Shown here: positions 34,962-46,029 of the stretch, piece after piece
How positions within the stretch are numbered: the stretch's first letter is position 1
How the letters are laid out: each line of letters opens with the position of its first letter
NCBI RefSeq assembly: GCF_000426885.1
Contig: NZ_AUGF01000015.1
Coordinates: 1-64,000, forward strand
Origin: Moraxella caprae DSM 19149
GTDB taxonomy: Bacteria > Pseudomonadota > Gammaproteobacteria > Pseudomonadales > Moraxellaceae
DNA length: 64,000 bases
Direction: 5' to 3'
Notes under the pieces: model-generated
What the model was told of the DNA's origin: nothing
What the model saw: the letters and a program-made list of their open reading frames with translations, nothing else
The model's database searches: none
Translations under genes and position numbers: made by a program

Positions 34962-37076
34962 TCAATTCACCCCACTTTTTATGTCATCATGCACCAATAG
35001 TCCTGTTTGGCGGATTGTCGGGGTATTAACCGCTTTTAATAATGCCTGCTCGGTGCTGTATATTGCCACTTTGGTTTTGGCACGGGTAATGGCGGTATAA
35101 ATGAGTTCTTTGGATAATAAACGCTCGTTATCATCATTAAAGACCACAGCGACTTTTTCAAATTCTGACCCCTGTGATTTATGCACGGTCATCGCATAGG
35201 CGGTTGTGGCAATATCGCCGTCTAGCATATTAATCGGCAAGCCTTTAACCGAATCGCCAAAATACACCGATAATTCATGACCTCGTTTGCCACTTTGTAA
35301 ACAAATGCCAATATCGCCATTAAACAATCCCAAATCATAGCGATTTTTTAATATCATCACAGGACGACCATGATACCAAGGCGATTTTACCGTCGGCAGT
35401 TTTAGATATTCACGATGCAATGATTCAATAAAGCCATTAATCAGCTCATCGCCACAACTGCCGATATGTGATGCGGTCAAAATGCGATATTGATTAAACC
35501 GCTCATTTAATGCTTGTAGCTGTGTTTGTTTTTCATCATCGCCATATGTGGCAAACTGTTTTTTTAATGTTTTGGTTAAGGCAAAAAAGCCATCAGGAGT
35601 CATATATTCATCAGCGATGTTTTTATAAAACTGCTGTCGCAACAATGACGGCTGTGCTGTCAAAAAGGCAATGTCCATCCATGACAAATAGCTCTCTTGA
35701 TGAATGAGTGCGATGAGCTTGTCAAAGGCGATGTTTTCTGGTTGATTGATAAGCTGTGCCAAACGCCCAATGCCCGAATCCTTAGAAAAACGGTTGGATA
35801 AGACCAAATGCGTGCGTGCCGTCATCAAGCTCGGTATGCGACACAAATCCGCCAGCACCGCTCCTGCATCCACCGCCGAGAGCTGATGAGCGTCGCCAAG
35901 TAGGATAATCCTAGCCCCACGCTTGACGGCACAGAGCAGATGGCGTGCCAGCTCGGTGCCAAGCATGGACGCTTCATCCACGATAATCAGCTCATACGGC
36001 AGTGGGTTTGATGCATGATAGCGGGGCGTGCCACTCATGCCAATGCCAAGCAGGCGATGAATGGTCATCGGCTCAGGCAGATTGATGTTGGTCTGACTGC
36101 CCGAGAGTGCGTGTTGAAGCGACTCCGCCATCCGCTGTGATGCCTTGCCCGTGGGGGCGACCAGTGCCAGACTTAGCTCTCCGCCCATATCTGATATGGC
36201 ATGGTGCAACGCCAGTACAATCTGTGCGACCGTAAAAGTCTTGCCCGTTCCCGGTCCACCCGTGATGATACTAAACGGCTCGCTCGCCACCTGTCTGATG
36301 GCTTGCTGTTGCTCGGGATTTAGCGATGGATTGATGGGCAAATCTAGGGCGTGGATGGGACTGTGGCGAATCTCATGGATGGCAGACAATAGCTCACGCT
36401 CCGCTTGATAACTGCGACCGAGCCACAGATACAGCGTATTATCATCATGATAAAACACCACCGCCCTATCTGGCTTTTCATCATTGCCATGAACAAAGAA
36501 AGGGTTGGCGTATAGTCGCTTGATAAACTCATCAAAATCCCGACCCAGCGTGATACTCGTCACATAATAAAAACGCAATGCACAAATCATCAGCTCGCCA
36601 AGCTGTGTCACCACCTGCTCATCTGACTGATGGCTGTGGCTTTTGGTGATAATACTGTGCTGATAATATCGCTCTTTTAGGTCATGTTGGGTGTGATGAA
36701 TATAATGAACCAAAGCCGTTTTATCATTTGACAATTCATCAATACGCCCAAAAATAGCATTAAAATCGAACTCATCACCCACTTTATCGCTAATAAGCGA
36801 GATGATAGGATGTAATACTGACAACTGCCACGGGCTTAATTTGTCATGGGCGGTATTTTGGGTATTATTAATATCATCATGCCTATTTAATACTAACACC
36901 GTATGCCCGTCATGCAATAACTGACTGATGACAAAATGAATCAAACAAAATATCGTCTCATCAGCCGTATTAAATACAAAGTCATCAATACGCCCTGTCT
37001 CATGATACCAGTTAGCATTATCCTGCATGCGTCTGGTGAGATATTGGGCGATGTTGTTTTGATAAGGGGTATTCAT
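34962..37076 (-). CDS. recD: Exodeoxyribonuclease V alpha subunit RecD
   Basis: The 5'-3' helicase motor of RecBCD, which unwinds and degrades DNA from double-strand ends and loads RecA after Chi recognition. The 704 residues show helicase Walker A GGPGTGKTFTVAQIV near residue 277, Walker B-like LIIVDEASMLG near residue 362, LLGDAHQLSAVDAG, and the C-terminal YAMTVHKSQGSEF motif VI region. It is the last gene of recC-recB-recD, 117 bases after recB, with its own AAAGGA ribosome site. The length exceeds E. coli RecD (608) mainly at the N-terminus and in internal insertions. Confidence 0.94.
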   Translation of the reverse strand: MNTPYQNNIAQYLTRRMQDNANWYHETGRIDDFVFNTADETIFCLIHFVISQLLHDGHTVLVLNRHDDINNTQNTAHDKLSPWQLSVLHPIISLISDKVGDEFDFNAIFGRIDELSNDKTALVHYIHHTQHDLKERYYQHSIITKSHSHQSDEQVVTQLGELMICALRFYYVTSITLGRDFDEFIKRLYANPFFVHGNDEKPDRAVVFYHDDNTLYLWLGRSYQAERELLSAIHEIRHSPIHALDLPINPSLNPEQQQAIRQVASEPFSIITGGPGTGKTFTVAQIVLALHHAISDMGGELSLALVAPTGKASQRMAESLQHALSGSQTNINLPEPMTIHRLLGIGMSGTPRYHASNPLPYELIIVDEASMLGTELARHLLCAVKRGARIILLGDAHQLSAVDAGAVLADLCRIPSLMTARTHLVLSNRFSKDSGIGRLAQLINQPENIAFDKLIALIHQESYLSWMDIAFLTAQPSLLRQQFYKNIADEYMTPDGFFALTKTLKKQFATYGDDEKQTQLQALNERFNQYRILTASHIGSCGDELINGFIESLHREYLKLPTVKSPWYHGRPVMILKNRYDLGLFNGDIGICLQSGKRGHELSVYFGDSVKGLPINMLDGDIATTAYAMTVHKSQGSEFEKVAVVFNDDNERLLSKELIYTAITRAKTKVAIYSTEQALLKAVNTPTIRQTGLLVHDDIKSGVN

Positions 37077-37193
37077 GGATTTCCTTTTATCTTGGCGGTT
37101 TGTTTTAAAATAAATAACGCTTGTTAATCGGTCTTAGTCGAATTATGCAATTAAATCATTTAAAAACTTAATCAAATCATTTAGTCAAACAAT

Positions 37194-40100
37194 TCATCCA
37201 AACAATTTATCTAACGCATAAATAAGTGGTAATGGCACTTGCCAAGCGATATGCCCCAAAGTTGGGTCATGCTTATCCACGCCCCGCAAAAAGACAAATT
37301 CCACCGCTCCCAAATACTGCTCTTCACGCCCGACATAATCTTTTATGCGTAATTTTAATAAACGGTGCAATGCCACTTGATACACGCATGCTTGGAGCCA
37401 ATAGCCTGCTTTGTTCATGGCGGATTCTAATGAGTCATGGCGATAATGCGACAGACTCTCGCCGATAAAGTTGGATTTATAATCCACAACATAAAACTTG
37501 CCTTGATGTTCATAAACCAAATCCATCTCGCCATTGAGATATTTATAATAAGCAGATGGGTTTTGCTCGGTAAGTATTATCTCTTTATCACTGTGTGCTT
37601 TAAATATCTCATTTAGCTCATTAATATTAAATGACTCGGTCAATCTTATGGTAAAAGACATTTCTTTGACAAGGTGATTAGGAGCTAATGCACTCAAACT
37701 TATCTTTGATGATAAAAATGGTGTATGGCTAATGTCATACATCCATTCTACCAATGCTTGATGATGGTTTAATACAGCCTGATTAACCAATTCATTAACT
37801 AATTCATCATTTGATTCATGCGATATGTCGCCATGAGTGCTGTGATAAGCATGAGCAAAGTTTAATTGGCGAATCTCATCATCAATGCGACTGCTGATGT
37901 TATTTTTATCATTGGTGTCGATAAATTGTAATAAATGATGTAAAAACGTTCCTGCATTCACGCCTTTTTCAAATAATGGTCGAATGTCATTCTCAGGATA
38001 AGGGATAATATCATCTGTGATTGTCGCCATTTGTGGAATGATGGTTATCTCATCATCGATGGCATTATCATCATCCATCACTGATGGTTTATCAAACACA
38101 CTCATCAATGCCGTGGCACTGGTCTTGGACGCCCCATAAAAATACGCTTTGGCAAATACCGCCTGCCATGGCTGATAATGTATCGGGGTCAATACCACAT
38201 CATCGCCTTGATAGTTATCGGTTATCAGCTGTTCTGATTTTGCCAAATCAATGACATCTACTTTATCTGTCAGTCGCTCGGGCAATATGATATCTTTCTG
38301 TTTACAATCGAACCATAAAAACAATGGTCGCTCATCTATTTGACCAGCATTATATAAATCCTGACCGACCACAAAAGTCTGCTCTGATGCTCGGGTCAAT
38401 GCCACATAACCTACTCGCAAACGCTCATCAAGTAATTCTTGGTTTTGTTTGATTTTATAATAATCGCTTATTATCTCATTATCAGCCACTTTATCTTTGA
38501 TGGGGGAGATACGGCGGTTGTATCGCTCATCACTATAAGCATAAAACATGTCTTTGTGGTTCTTACTTGTGGCAGGGTCATCTAAATTCATGACATAGAC
38601 AATGGGAAATTCCAAACCCTTTGACTTGTGAATGGTCATGAGATTCACGCCCGACTCGCTTGGTAATATCATCTGCTGATAGTCTTCATTATCATCTTGT
38701 CCTGTCATTTTATCGGCGAGCCAATTCATGAGTTTTATCTCATTATTATCCTGATGCGTGTATTCTCGCCCTATCAGTTCGGTCAGTTGCCACAAATCCG
38801 CCAAATATCGCTCGCCTGCCTTAGCAGATGTTTGCCACAGATTATCATCGGATAACGGATGGTGTAATAAAGCATAAGTCAAAGCACTGGCAATGCCATA
38901 TTTTAAAAATCGCTGATGGCATTCTTTTAAATAAAAAACAACGGACTGGATGATTTGTTCATCATTTAATAAATCAGTAACTTCTCTTAACTCATAACCA
39001 AATAATTGGGTAATAAAAAGTCGCCCTAAAATCTCTCGCTCTTGACTTATCATGGCAGTGAGTAGGGCATATAAATCTTTTGCCGACTCTGTGGTAAAAA
39101 CATTGATGTCATTGGGCGAAATCGATGGAATGCCCAATTTATCCAACTGTTTTTTTAGTTGTGCTAAATCTTTTTTGGTGCGTGCCAATACCGCAATGTC
39201 ATCAGGTTTGATTTTTTTATCATCAAGGGTATGTCCGCCTTGCAATAAGCTATTAATATGATGAGCGATGTATTGGTATTTATCCAGCTTTTTATTGTCA
39301 TCATCTTTTTTATAAGGCAAATGCAATAATGTTAATGGCTTATACCCCAAATAATCAGGCAATTCTGGCTTATTTAAATATTGCCATGATAATAAACTCT
39401 GCTCTTTGTGGGCGGTGATGGACTGATAATAAATGCCGTCGCCCAGATAAGCAGGATTATGGGCGTTATCTTGATGGGCAAACCAGTGATTTAAACTGTC
39501 GATTAACTCGCTATTAGAACGGCGGTTGGTCGTGAGTTTCAGCTCGCTGTTTAATAAAGGCGGTAATATATCAGTCTGCCCATAATGTTTAATACTGTTA
39601 TAATTGGCAACATCCCCACCCCGAAAACGATAAATCGCCTGCTTGGGGTCGCCAACCAATAATAAAAATCCCGTGCTAGATTTGCCTTTGCCTCGCCTTT
39701 CTTTAAAATAATCCAAATAAACAAGCTCTATTAAGCGTTTTTGCAGTCCATTAATATCTTGGGATTCATCAATGAGTGCCACAGGATAATGATGGCGAAT
39801 GTGTCTTGCCAGCTCAGGGCTATGCTCTAAGGCTTCGATGAGTCGCACCATTTGAAAAGTAAAGGTGCTTTTGTGCTGACGTTCTAAGGTGCTTTTTAAT
39901 AATACCCGCACGTCCTTGGCGATGGTTTGATACAGATGGGATTTATAATAATCAGCAATTTCCTTGATGGCAGTTACTGTTTCACGGATGATTAATAATT
40001 TATCCAACGGCAAAGCAAGAAAGGCTTGTTTGTTATTTTCAAAACCTTTTTTAAAATTTGTTTCTTTTTTAATATCTTCTAACTTATCCAAAAAACTTTT

Positions 40101-41075
40101 ATCTTCATCACTGATATGATTCACAAAATCCAATCGATGGATTTTTATCATTTCCATGATATTTTTTAAACGTCCAAATTCTTTGACAGCTTTTCCACGA
40201 TTTATAAACCCGAATGCCAACATATAATCAAGCTCATAAAACGGCTCAAAGACCGATATAATCTCAAAGACAGACATCAGCCGTTTATCCAACATCGCCA
40301 AATAGTCATCCACACTTGCCATGGTATCGATGGGAGCGTCATAGAAATTAAGTGCCACGGTAACCGCTTGATTTGCCGAACCGACATCGCTAAACACCGC
40401 CTTATCAATGAGTGCATACAGTGGCAACTGAGCCACTCGCACATGCTCACGGCGTAGGGCGTCATGAATGAGAGCACAGGTTAGCTCATTGCTGCTCGTG
40501 CTAAGCTCGGTGTTCATCTGATAGCCGATTTGGTCGGCAAATTCTTTGAGCCACTTTTGGGCAAGACTGTCTAGTGTCCCCACAAACAGCTTATCCAAGG
40601 TCGCAAGTAGGAGTGAACACCGCCGAATCGCCAACGTCAAGGCGTTAGGGTCGCTGTCTGTGATAAGCTGTTTTATCAAATGCTCATTAATCGGGTCATC
40701 ATGGTCGGCAATGCCTGCCACACCTGCCTGCTCTACTATCTGCCCCCATGTCTCATTGATGTCTCTGACGGTATCGCTGTCCGTATCTTGGGCGTGATAA
40801 AACCAGTGGGCATGAGTTGCCTTTTGCCCGTTTAGCCAAGAGACATAGCGATAAAAACTACTGATACGAGCCTGTATCCGCTCTTGCATTTCTCTGGCGG
40901 ATGCTCGTGTGAAGGTCGTGGCGATGATACGCTCGGGGGCGTATTTTTTCTCTATCAATAGCCGTAAAATAATGCCGGTCAATGTCCATGTCTTGCCCGT
41001 GCCTGCGGACGCTTCTATCAAATAGCCTTTACTGAGCGTGCAAGCAATGGCAGGGATGTCGGTCAGATTTGTCAT
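37194..41075 (-). CDS. recB: Exodeoxyribonuclease V beta subunit RecB
   Basis: The 3'-5' helicase and nuclease subunit of RecBCD. Walker A is EASAGTGKTWTLTG at residues 21-34, the Walker B region is HYPVALIDESQDIN near residue 440, and the UvrD-like C-terminal motif MTIHKSKGLEFPIVYVMNL lies near residue 830. The nuclease domain ends the protein, with the metal/catalytic motif GEMDLVYEHQGKFYVVDYKS near residue 1200. The 1293-residue length is slightly above E. coli (1180). Its ATG overlaps the recC stop by four bases (ATGA), so translation is coupled. Confidence 0.95.
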   Translation of the reverse strand: MTNLTDIPAIACTLSKGYLIEASAGTGKTWTLTGIILRLLIEKKYAPERIIATTFTRASAREMQERIQARISSFYRYVSWLNGQKATHAHWFYHAQDTDSDTVRDINETWGQIVEQAGVAGIADHDDPINEHLIKQLITDSDPNALTLAIRRCSLLLATLDKLFVGTLDSLAQKWLKEFADQIGYQMNTELSTSSNELTCALIHDALRREHVRVAQLPLYALIDKAVFSDVGSANQAVTVALNFYDAPIDTMASVDDYLAMLDKRLMSVFEIISVFEPFYELDYMLAFGFINRGKAVKEFGRLKNIMEMIKIHRLDFVNHISDEDKSFLDKLEDIKKETNFKKGFENNKQAFLALPLDKLLIIRETVTAIKEIADYYKSHLYQTIAKDVRVLLKSTLERQHKSTFTFQMVRLIEALEHSPELARHIRHHYPVALIDESQDINGLQKRLIELVYLDYFKERRGKGKSSTGFLLLVGDPKQAIYRFRGGDVANYNSIKHYGQTDILPPLLNSELKLTTNRRSNSELIDSLNHWFAHQDNAHNPAYLGDGIYYQSITAHKEQSLLSWQYLNKPELPDYLGYKPLTLLHLPYKKDDDNKKLDKYQYIAHHINSLLQGGHTLDDKKIKPDDIAVLARTKKDLAQLKKQLDKLGIPSISPNDINVFTTESAKDLYALLTAMISQEREILGRLFITQLFGYELREVTDLLNDEQIIQSVVFYLKECHQRFLKYGIASALTYALLHHPLSDDNLWQTSAKAGERYLADLWQLTELIGREYTHQDNNEIKLMNWLADKMTGQDDNEDYQQMILPSESGVNLMTIHKSKGLEFPIVYVMNLDDPATSKNHKDMFYAYSDERYNRRISPIKDKVADNEIISDYYKIKQNQELLDERLRVGYVALTRASEQTFVVGQDLYNAGQIDERPLFLWFDCKQKDIILPERLTDKVDVIDLAKSEQLITDNYQGDDVVLTPIHYQPWQAVFAKAYFYGASKTSATALMSVFDKPSVMDDDNAIDDEITIIPQMATITDDIIPYPENDIRPLFEKGVNAGTFLHHLLQFIDTNDKNNISSRIDDEIRQLNFAHAYHSTHGDISHESNDELVNELVNQAVLNHHQALVEWMYDISHTPFLSSKISLSALAPNHLVKEMSFTIRLTESFNINELNEIFKAHSDKEIILTEQNPSAYYKYLNGEMDLVYEHQGKFYVVDYKSNFIGESLSHYRHDSLESAMNKAGYWLQACVYQVALHRLLKLRIKDYVGREEQYLGAVEFVFLRGVDKHDPTLGHIAWQVPLPLIYALDKLFG

Positions 41076-44000
41076 TTATTATCCTTATCACTTTTTTCAT
41101 TTAACTTATCAATGGCAATCAGCGAGCCAAACATCAGCTGATACAGTGGCAACGCTAAGGGCAGATACGTCGTCAAGGCTTTGTAGGGGTCAGCCCCTTG
41201 TAATGCCAACTGCCATGCCTCATGGCGACTGTCGGTTTCGTAAATCCTATCATCATTATTGCTGGGTTTTCCTATCCATTTTTCAAACAGCTTAGGCGTG
41301 ATTTTTGCATCATCTGTCTGACTGTGGGCGATGTATGCCAAGGCGTCTCGGTGCGTCATGACAATCAGCTCACGTTTGGCAAGCTGTGCCAATACGATTA
41401 GGTTTAGGATATGAGCTTTGGCGGTGCGTGTGTCAATGCCCCCGATGGCAAATGTCCGCCCTGCCAGATGAGTGTCCCCACCTGCCTTGCGGTATTGCCA
41501 CAGGCTAAATTTATCATCATCGCCCGTCATCTGCCACAACAGATGATGAACAAAAAAACGGAATAAATGCTCAGCTCGGGCAGAGTTTGGCAAGATGGTT
41601 CGCCACGATAGGTCAGGTGTGCCAGATGGGTCATCGGTCGGCAGACTGACGGTGATGTCAATGTGGATGTCATCACAGATGAGCGGGACACTTTGCTCAG
41701 AAGTGATGCTTAGCAGACCGCCCATCGCACCTAATGTCATGGCATAACGCTCATCCTGTCTGAGCGTATCTAGGGTATTGCCAAACTCGACAAGGTCGTC
41801 TTTGAGCTCGGTAAAGTACTCATCAGGCGTGGATAAGCGTAACTGCCCTGCTGGCAGTCGGTCGCCATAATACAGCGACTGCATGGCAAAGATGGCGTCA
41901 TTATGGCGATGGTCGCTTGCCCTGCTCATGGTGTCTAGCACCTGCCGAAATGACTCATCGCCCGTCTGCGTGTCAAACAGCCCAAACTGTGCCCCACGGA
42001 TGAACAGTTCATTCATGTGATAATTGGCCAATGAATCTAGGCTCAACGGCTCGTTTTGCTCATCGGGGGTGCGTTCTTTGTCAATCTTGACTTTGTCATG
42101 TAAGTAGGTTTTGCTTAGGTTTTTAAAACGACCGATAAGCTCGCCTGCCTGCATGTGTGTCGGCAAAGTCAGCTCATAATGCTCGCACATCGCCTTGATA
42201 TGACGGGCAAGTGTCTTATCATCTGGGCAAGCCAAGGACTGCCCAAGCCAGTCTGCCAACTTTTGCACTGCCATATCATCCATGATGAGTGATGATGGCG
42301 GTGGCGTGGCGACTGGGCTGTCTAGGGTGTGGCGGATGTCCTGCCACAGCTGTGGCGGGGGCAGGGCTTGTTTTTGGCGGTGTTTTAGGGCGGTCAGTCT
42401 CGCTGTTAGGTGTGCTTTGAGCTGTCCTGCCACATCATCAGTAGGGGTCATCTGATGGTCATCATGATAATACACCGCCTTGTCAAAGAATGTCGGGCTA
42501 TGGTAAGTGATGAGATAATCTTCGACTAGGACAGGCATGAGCTGATTGATGAGCGTGGTAATGTCATCATCCATGCCGTCTGTCTCTATCCCTGCACCTG
42601 TTTGCCAATCATCCATGCCGTCAGCCCGCCACTGGGCTTCGGTTTTTAAAAACTCTATCAGCTCGCCGACAACAGACGCAGGTAACAGCTTGGTTTTGCC
42701 ATCACTGCTTAGCCCTTGATAAAAAATCACACACGCATCTTTGGTGCATAACAAGGCATCCAAAAACGCCCCATTATCATCATCTTCGTTATAGCGGTCG
42801 CCCAGTCGTCGCACCCCGGCACGCATCAAATCGAGTCGCACCGCCCTGTCTTGGCGTGGAAAGGACGCCAAATTCATATCCAGCATGACCGTCATGCCAA
42901 AAGGAATACTCCGCACCGCCCCAAAGCGGGCAAAGGTAATGACTTCTGATGGCTCGGCACTAATCGCCTGTGCCTTGACCGTCTCGGATAGGCTCTCCAA
43001 CACGAACTTCATCGACAGGCGAATCTCATCAGTACTTGCTACACTGCCGACCTGCTCCTGTCCCACGGTCAGATGTCGATGATAATAGCGGTTCGCTCGC
43101 AGGCTACTCATCATGGCGTTTTTGGTGTTAAAAATCGCCCGCATGGCAACGCTGTCATGCCAATGCCCAAAGTAGCGGTTGATGACATCATGCTCGATGT
43201 GGTTCAAAAGTCGCTCCACGCTGTCCACGGCGGTGAGCTGTTGGCGGTTGGCAGATAGCCCCGCATGGATGGCGGTCAAGACATGAATCACAGGCTCGTC
43301 GCCCAGACTTACGCCCATGAGCGGTAGGCTTGCTTCACCAAACACCCCTGCACGCCACACAAAGGAATGTAAGGCACGGCTTGGGGTTTTGGTTGGAGTC
43401 AATAACCCCAACACCAAACGGTCTAAGGCATGGCTAAACGTATAGCGATAATCGCTGTCATCAGCGTGCAACGTCGCCGATAAGTGCCTTTCATCAAAAC
43501 CCCGTCTAAACCCTGCCTGCCTTAGTAGCTCCACACCCCGTCTCATCTCATCAAACGACAGCCCAAAGCTCTCATATAACGCAGGGGTCAGTAGCCATTC
43601 ATAGACTTCGTCAGCATAAAACCGACTGGTCGGTTCGCCAAGCAGAGTGTAAAAGCCCATGATAGCCCCCGTCAGCTCATCGATGCTCTTATCGGGCGTG
43701 CCTGTGATTTTGATGGGCAAGGTCAGCCCGTCCGCCCCCCGTCCGTCAGGGAACACCGAGCGAATGATGTCTTCGCTACTGATAATGTCAGGCAGTAGCA
43801 CGACCACATCGGCAAGGCGTCGCTCTGGGTTGTCGTTAAGATATTTGGCTATCATGAGCCGAGACAGCTCCAACTGGCGTTTTAGGCTATGGCAGGCGTG
43901 TATGGACAGACTGCCCATGTCCGCCCCGATGTCTAGCCCAAGCGGTGTCTTGGGGCGGACTTTTTGCATGAGCGTATCATCTGCCACATCATCAGCATGG

Positions 44001-45346
44001 GCAAACAGCTTATCATCAAGCAAGGTTGCCACGACTTGTCCGCCTGCCTGCTCATGGACGTCCTTGTCATGGTTTAGCATGAGAATGTCTGCCTTTAAGC
44101 TTTGTAGTAGGTTCGGCAGTGTGCCACTCTCAGGCACGGATTCATCAAAATCATCCTGCCAATGCACCTGCCATGTGGCGTGGCTGTCGCCCCCCGATAA
44201 GTCGGCAAGCATGGCAAAGGTGTCTCGGGACTCTTTGCCCAGTCGTGATAACAGCCCATGCCCGTAGTCTTTGAGATAGACCATGTGCGGACGGATGATT
44301 TGCTGGGTTTTTAGCCATTGTCTGTCCACGATGTCCGCCCAAAACATCATCGATGGATTAAAGTGCAGTAGTACCACATCCAAATACAAAGACAGCTGTT
44401 TTAAAAAATCAAGCTCCACTTTGGGGATTTGTTGCACGGTAAATAGATACAGGGCTTTGGGCAAAGCCTGTATGGCACGCATGGACAATGATTCGCCACT
44501 GGTATGGTCGGCATGATTGGTATTGTTAGCCGTGCCGTCTCGCTTGCCTGACAGCACCTGCCAAAAACGCTCTTCTAATGCCAAGCGATAACGATACGTC
44601 TCGCCAAAAAGCTGTTGCCACAGATAGCCAAGCAGTCGCTCCAAATCCAGATAATGTTCTACGAGCCACTCAGGCATGTCGCTGGCATTGGTTTTATCAG
44701 ATTTGTCATTATCATTATCATCGCTCGACTGTATCACTCCAAAGGCTTTGTCCAGTCGTTCTTTCTCGCTCATCATCTGCTTGACGGTATCGTTAAGCGA
44801 CACGCCATTTGCCCAGTCACGGAGCCACTCGGGGCGATGGGTCAGATACCGCACATATAGGCGTGATAACTCATCGCACGCCTGCCACAGCCGAGTCTCG
44901 GGCAGAGTGTCTGTATCGTCATCATACAAAGGTTTTATCAAAAAATACAGTGGATGAGCCGTATCGTCAAGCAGTCGGTTATTTTTTTCAAACTCACTCA
45001 TCACAAAGCCAAAAATTCGCCAACGCATGATGGACGCCGACAAAACCGCCACTTCTGGCACGGACAGAGCGTCATGGGGGTATGCCTGCGTATCTAGCTC
45101 CAACACCGTTTTCATTATGCCCCACTGGTATTTGCCCCAAAACTGGGCGGTAAACAGCGTGCTGATGCCCATACGGCTCGCCACGGTCTTGGTCAGCCAG
45201 TCGCCCAACACCATGGACGGCACGATGACGGTGAACGGGGTAAAAATCAGATGGGCAAGGTCATCCTCTGCGTTATTTTTTTGATAAAAATCAATCAGAT
45301 GACCCACAAGACGGTCGGTGTTATTGGACTGGATGATATGAAACAT
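41072..45346 (-). CDS. recC: Exodeoxyribonuclease V gamma subunit RecC
   Basis: Non-catalytic subunit that splits the strands and scans for Chi in RecBCD. The helicase-like fold is recognisable from MSIHACHSLKRQLELSRLMI-type and VSLPT/SWRTILPNSARAEHLFRFFVHHLLW segments in the middle and C-terminal parts. At about 1424 residues it is some 300 longer than E. coli RecC, from a long insert around residues 190-300 and others. An in-frame TTG lies two codons earlier (45352). The ATG at 45346 was preferred, though both have weak ribosome sites. It is the first gene of the operon. The Chi sequence for this organism is not known to me. Confidence 0.92.
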   Translation of the reverse strand: MFHIIQSNNTDRLVGHLIDFYQKNNAEDDLAHLIFTPFTVIVPSMVLGDWLTKTVASRMGISTLFTAQFWGKYQWGIMKTVLELDTQAYPHDALSVPEVAVLSASIMRWRIFGFVMSEFEKNNRLLDDTAHPLYFLIKPLYDDDTDTLPETRLWQACDELSRLYVRYLTHRPEWLRDWANGVSLNDTVKQMMSEKERLDKAFGVIQSSDDNDNDKSDKTNASDMPEWLVEHYLDLERLLGYLWQQLFGETYRYRLALEERFWQVLSGKRDGTANNTNHADHTSGESLSMRAIQALPKALYLFTVQQIPKVELDFLKQLSLYLDVVLLHFNPSMMFWADIVDRQWLKTQQIIRPHMVYLKDYGHGLLSRLGKESRDTFAMLADLSGGDSHATWQVHWQDDFDESVPESGTLPNLLQSLKADILMLNHDKDVHEQAGGQVVATLLDDKLFAHADDVADDTLMQKVRPKTPLGLDIGADMGSLSIHACHSLKRQLELSRLMIAKYLNDNPERRLADVVVLLPDIISSEDIIRSVFPDGRGADGLTLPIKITGTPDKSIDELTGAIMGFYTLLGEPTSRFYADEVYEWLLTPALYESFGLSFDEMRRGVELLRQAGFRRGFDERHLSATLHADDSDYRYTFSHALDRLVLGLLTPTKTPSRALHSFVWRAGVFGEASLPLMGVSLGDEPVIHVLTAIHAGLSANRQQLTAVDSVERLLNHIEHDVINRYFGHWHDSVAMRAIFNTKNAMMSSLRANRYYHRHLTVGQEQVGSVASTDEIRLSMKFVLESLSETVKAQAISAEPSEVITFARFGAVRSIPFGMTVMLDMNLASFPRQDRAVRLDLMRAGVRRLGDRYNEDDDNGAFLDALLCTKDACVIFYQGLSSDGKTKLLPASVVGELIEFLKTEAQWRADGMDDWQTGAGIETDGMDDDITTLINQLMPVLVEDYLITYHSPTFFDKAVYYHDDHQMTPTDDVAGQLKAHLTARLTALKHRQKQALPPPQLWQDIRHTLDSPVATPPPSSLIMDDMAVQKLADWLGQSLACPDDKTLARHIKAMCEHYELTLPTHMQAGELIGRFKNLSKTYLHDKVKIDKERTPDEQNEPLSLDSLANYHMNELFIRGAQFGLFDTQTGDESFRQVLDTMSRASDHRHNDAIFAMQSLYYGDRLPAGQLRLSTPDEYFTELKDDLVEFGNTLDTLRQDERYAMTLGAMGGLLSITSEQSVPLICDDIHIDITVSLPTDDPSGTPDLSWRTILPNSARAEHLFRFFVHHLLWQMTGDDDKFSLWQYRKAGGDTHLAGRTFAIGGIDTRTAKAHILNLIVLAQLAKRELIVMTHRDALAYIAHSQTDDAKITPKLFEKWIGKPSNNDDRIYETDSRHEAWQLALQGADPYKALTTYLPLALPLYQLMFGSLIAIDKLNEKSDKDNK

Positions 45347-45574
45347 GGACAAATCGGCTCGGTATTGATGATAAGATGATGACTGGGATGACCCCGAAAA
45401 TTTCCTTAATTTTACCGTGATTTTGGTAAATTTTCCATGTTATAATAACCCCATTTAGCAATCATTGATAAGTTTATACCTAACAAGCCTGATGTTTACC
45501 ACGGGTTTATTGCGTTTGTGTTAATTTTGAAGTTTTTTGGGTATATTAAAACAAACCCCAACCCATTGATTAAT

Positions 45575-45742
45575 ATGATGAAAAAATCCGACCTCAAACA
45601 CGCCTGCTCCAAATGCTATCCTTATCTTAAAAAAGCCGTGCTGGGTGTCTTGGCGGTGTTTGTGTTGCTGTTTGTGATGTCGCTAGGCGTGGGATTTTAT
45701 CAAAACAGCCAAGAGATTAACCCCATACCCGTGGCATTGTGA
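45575..45742 (+). CDS. Small single-span membrane protein, unknown
   Basis: About 55 residues from the ATG at 45575 (an adjacent second ATG follows). The N-terminal third is basic with two cysteines (KHACSKCYPYLKK), followed by a strong hydrophobic helix (AVLGVLAVFVLLFVMSLGVGFY) and a short tail ending PVAL. A longer in-frame start at 45518 exists but adds no protein-like features. It stands alone between divergent recC and dnaE. I do not recognise a family. The helix and basic N-terminus make a real small gene plausible but not certain. Confidence 0.45.
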   Translation: MMKKSDLKHACSKCYPYLKKAVLGVLAVFVLLFVMSLGVGFYQNSQEINPIPVAL

Positions 45743-46029
45743 TGGCGTGTTGGCGTTTTAAATGAATGATATGTTAAGTTAAATTAAATGGATTTGTCGG
45801 GAAAAATGGCGGTTTGCTTTATGACAATTTTTTTAAAATCAATCAGTCATTTTTGTAAATATATTTTTCCTAGCAAATTTACCAAAATACCATGAATAAA
45901 CACGACTCATTTTAAACATGAAAATTTTAAAAACCATTTAAATTTTAAAAATCATCTATATAGTCAATAACCTTTTATTTTGCCAATTATTTTCCCAAAC
46001 CCATTTAAAAATTAAAACAGAGCGAATTT

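Noticed and set aside
43659-44267. A 202-codon plus-strand frame inside recC
   Set aside because: Serine-rich antisense shadow of recC, with no motif and no ribosome site.
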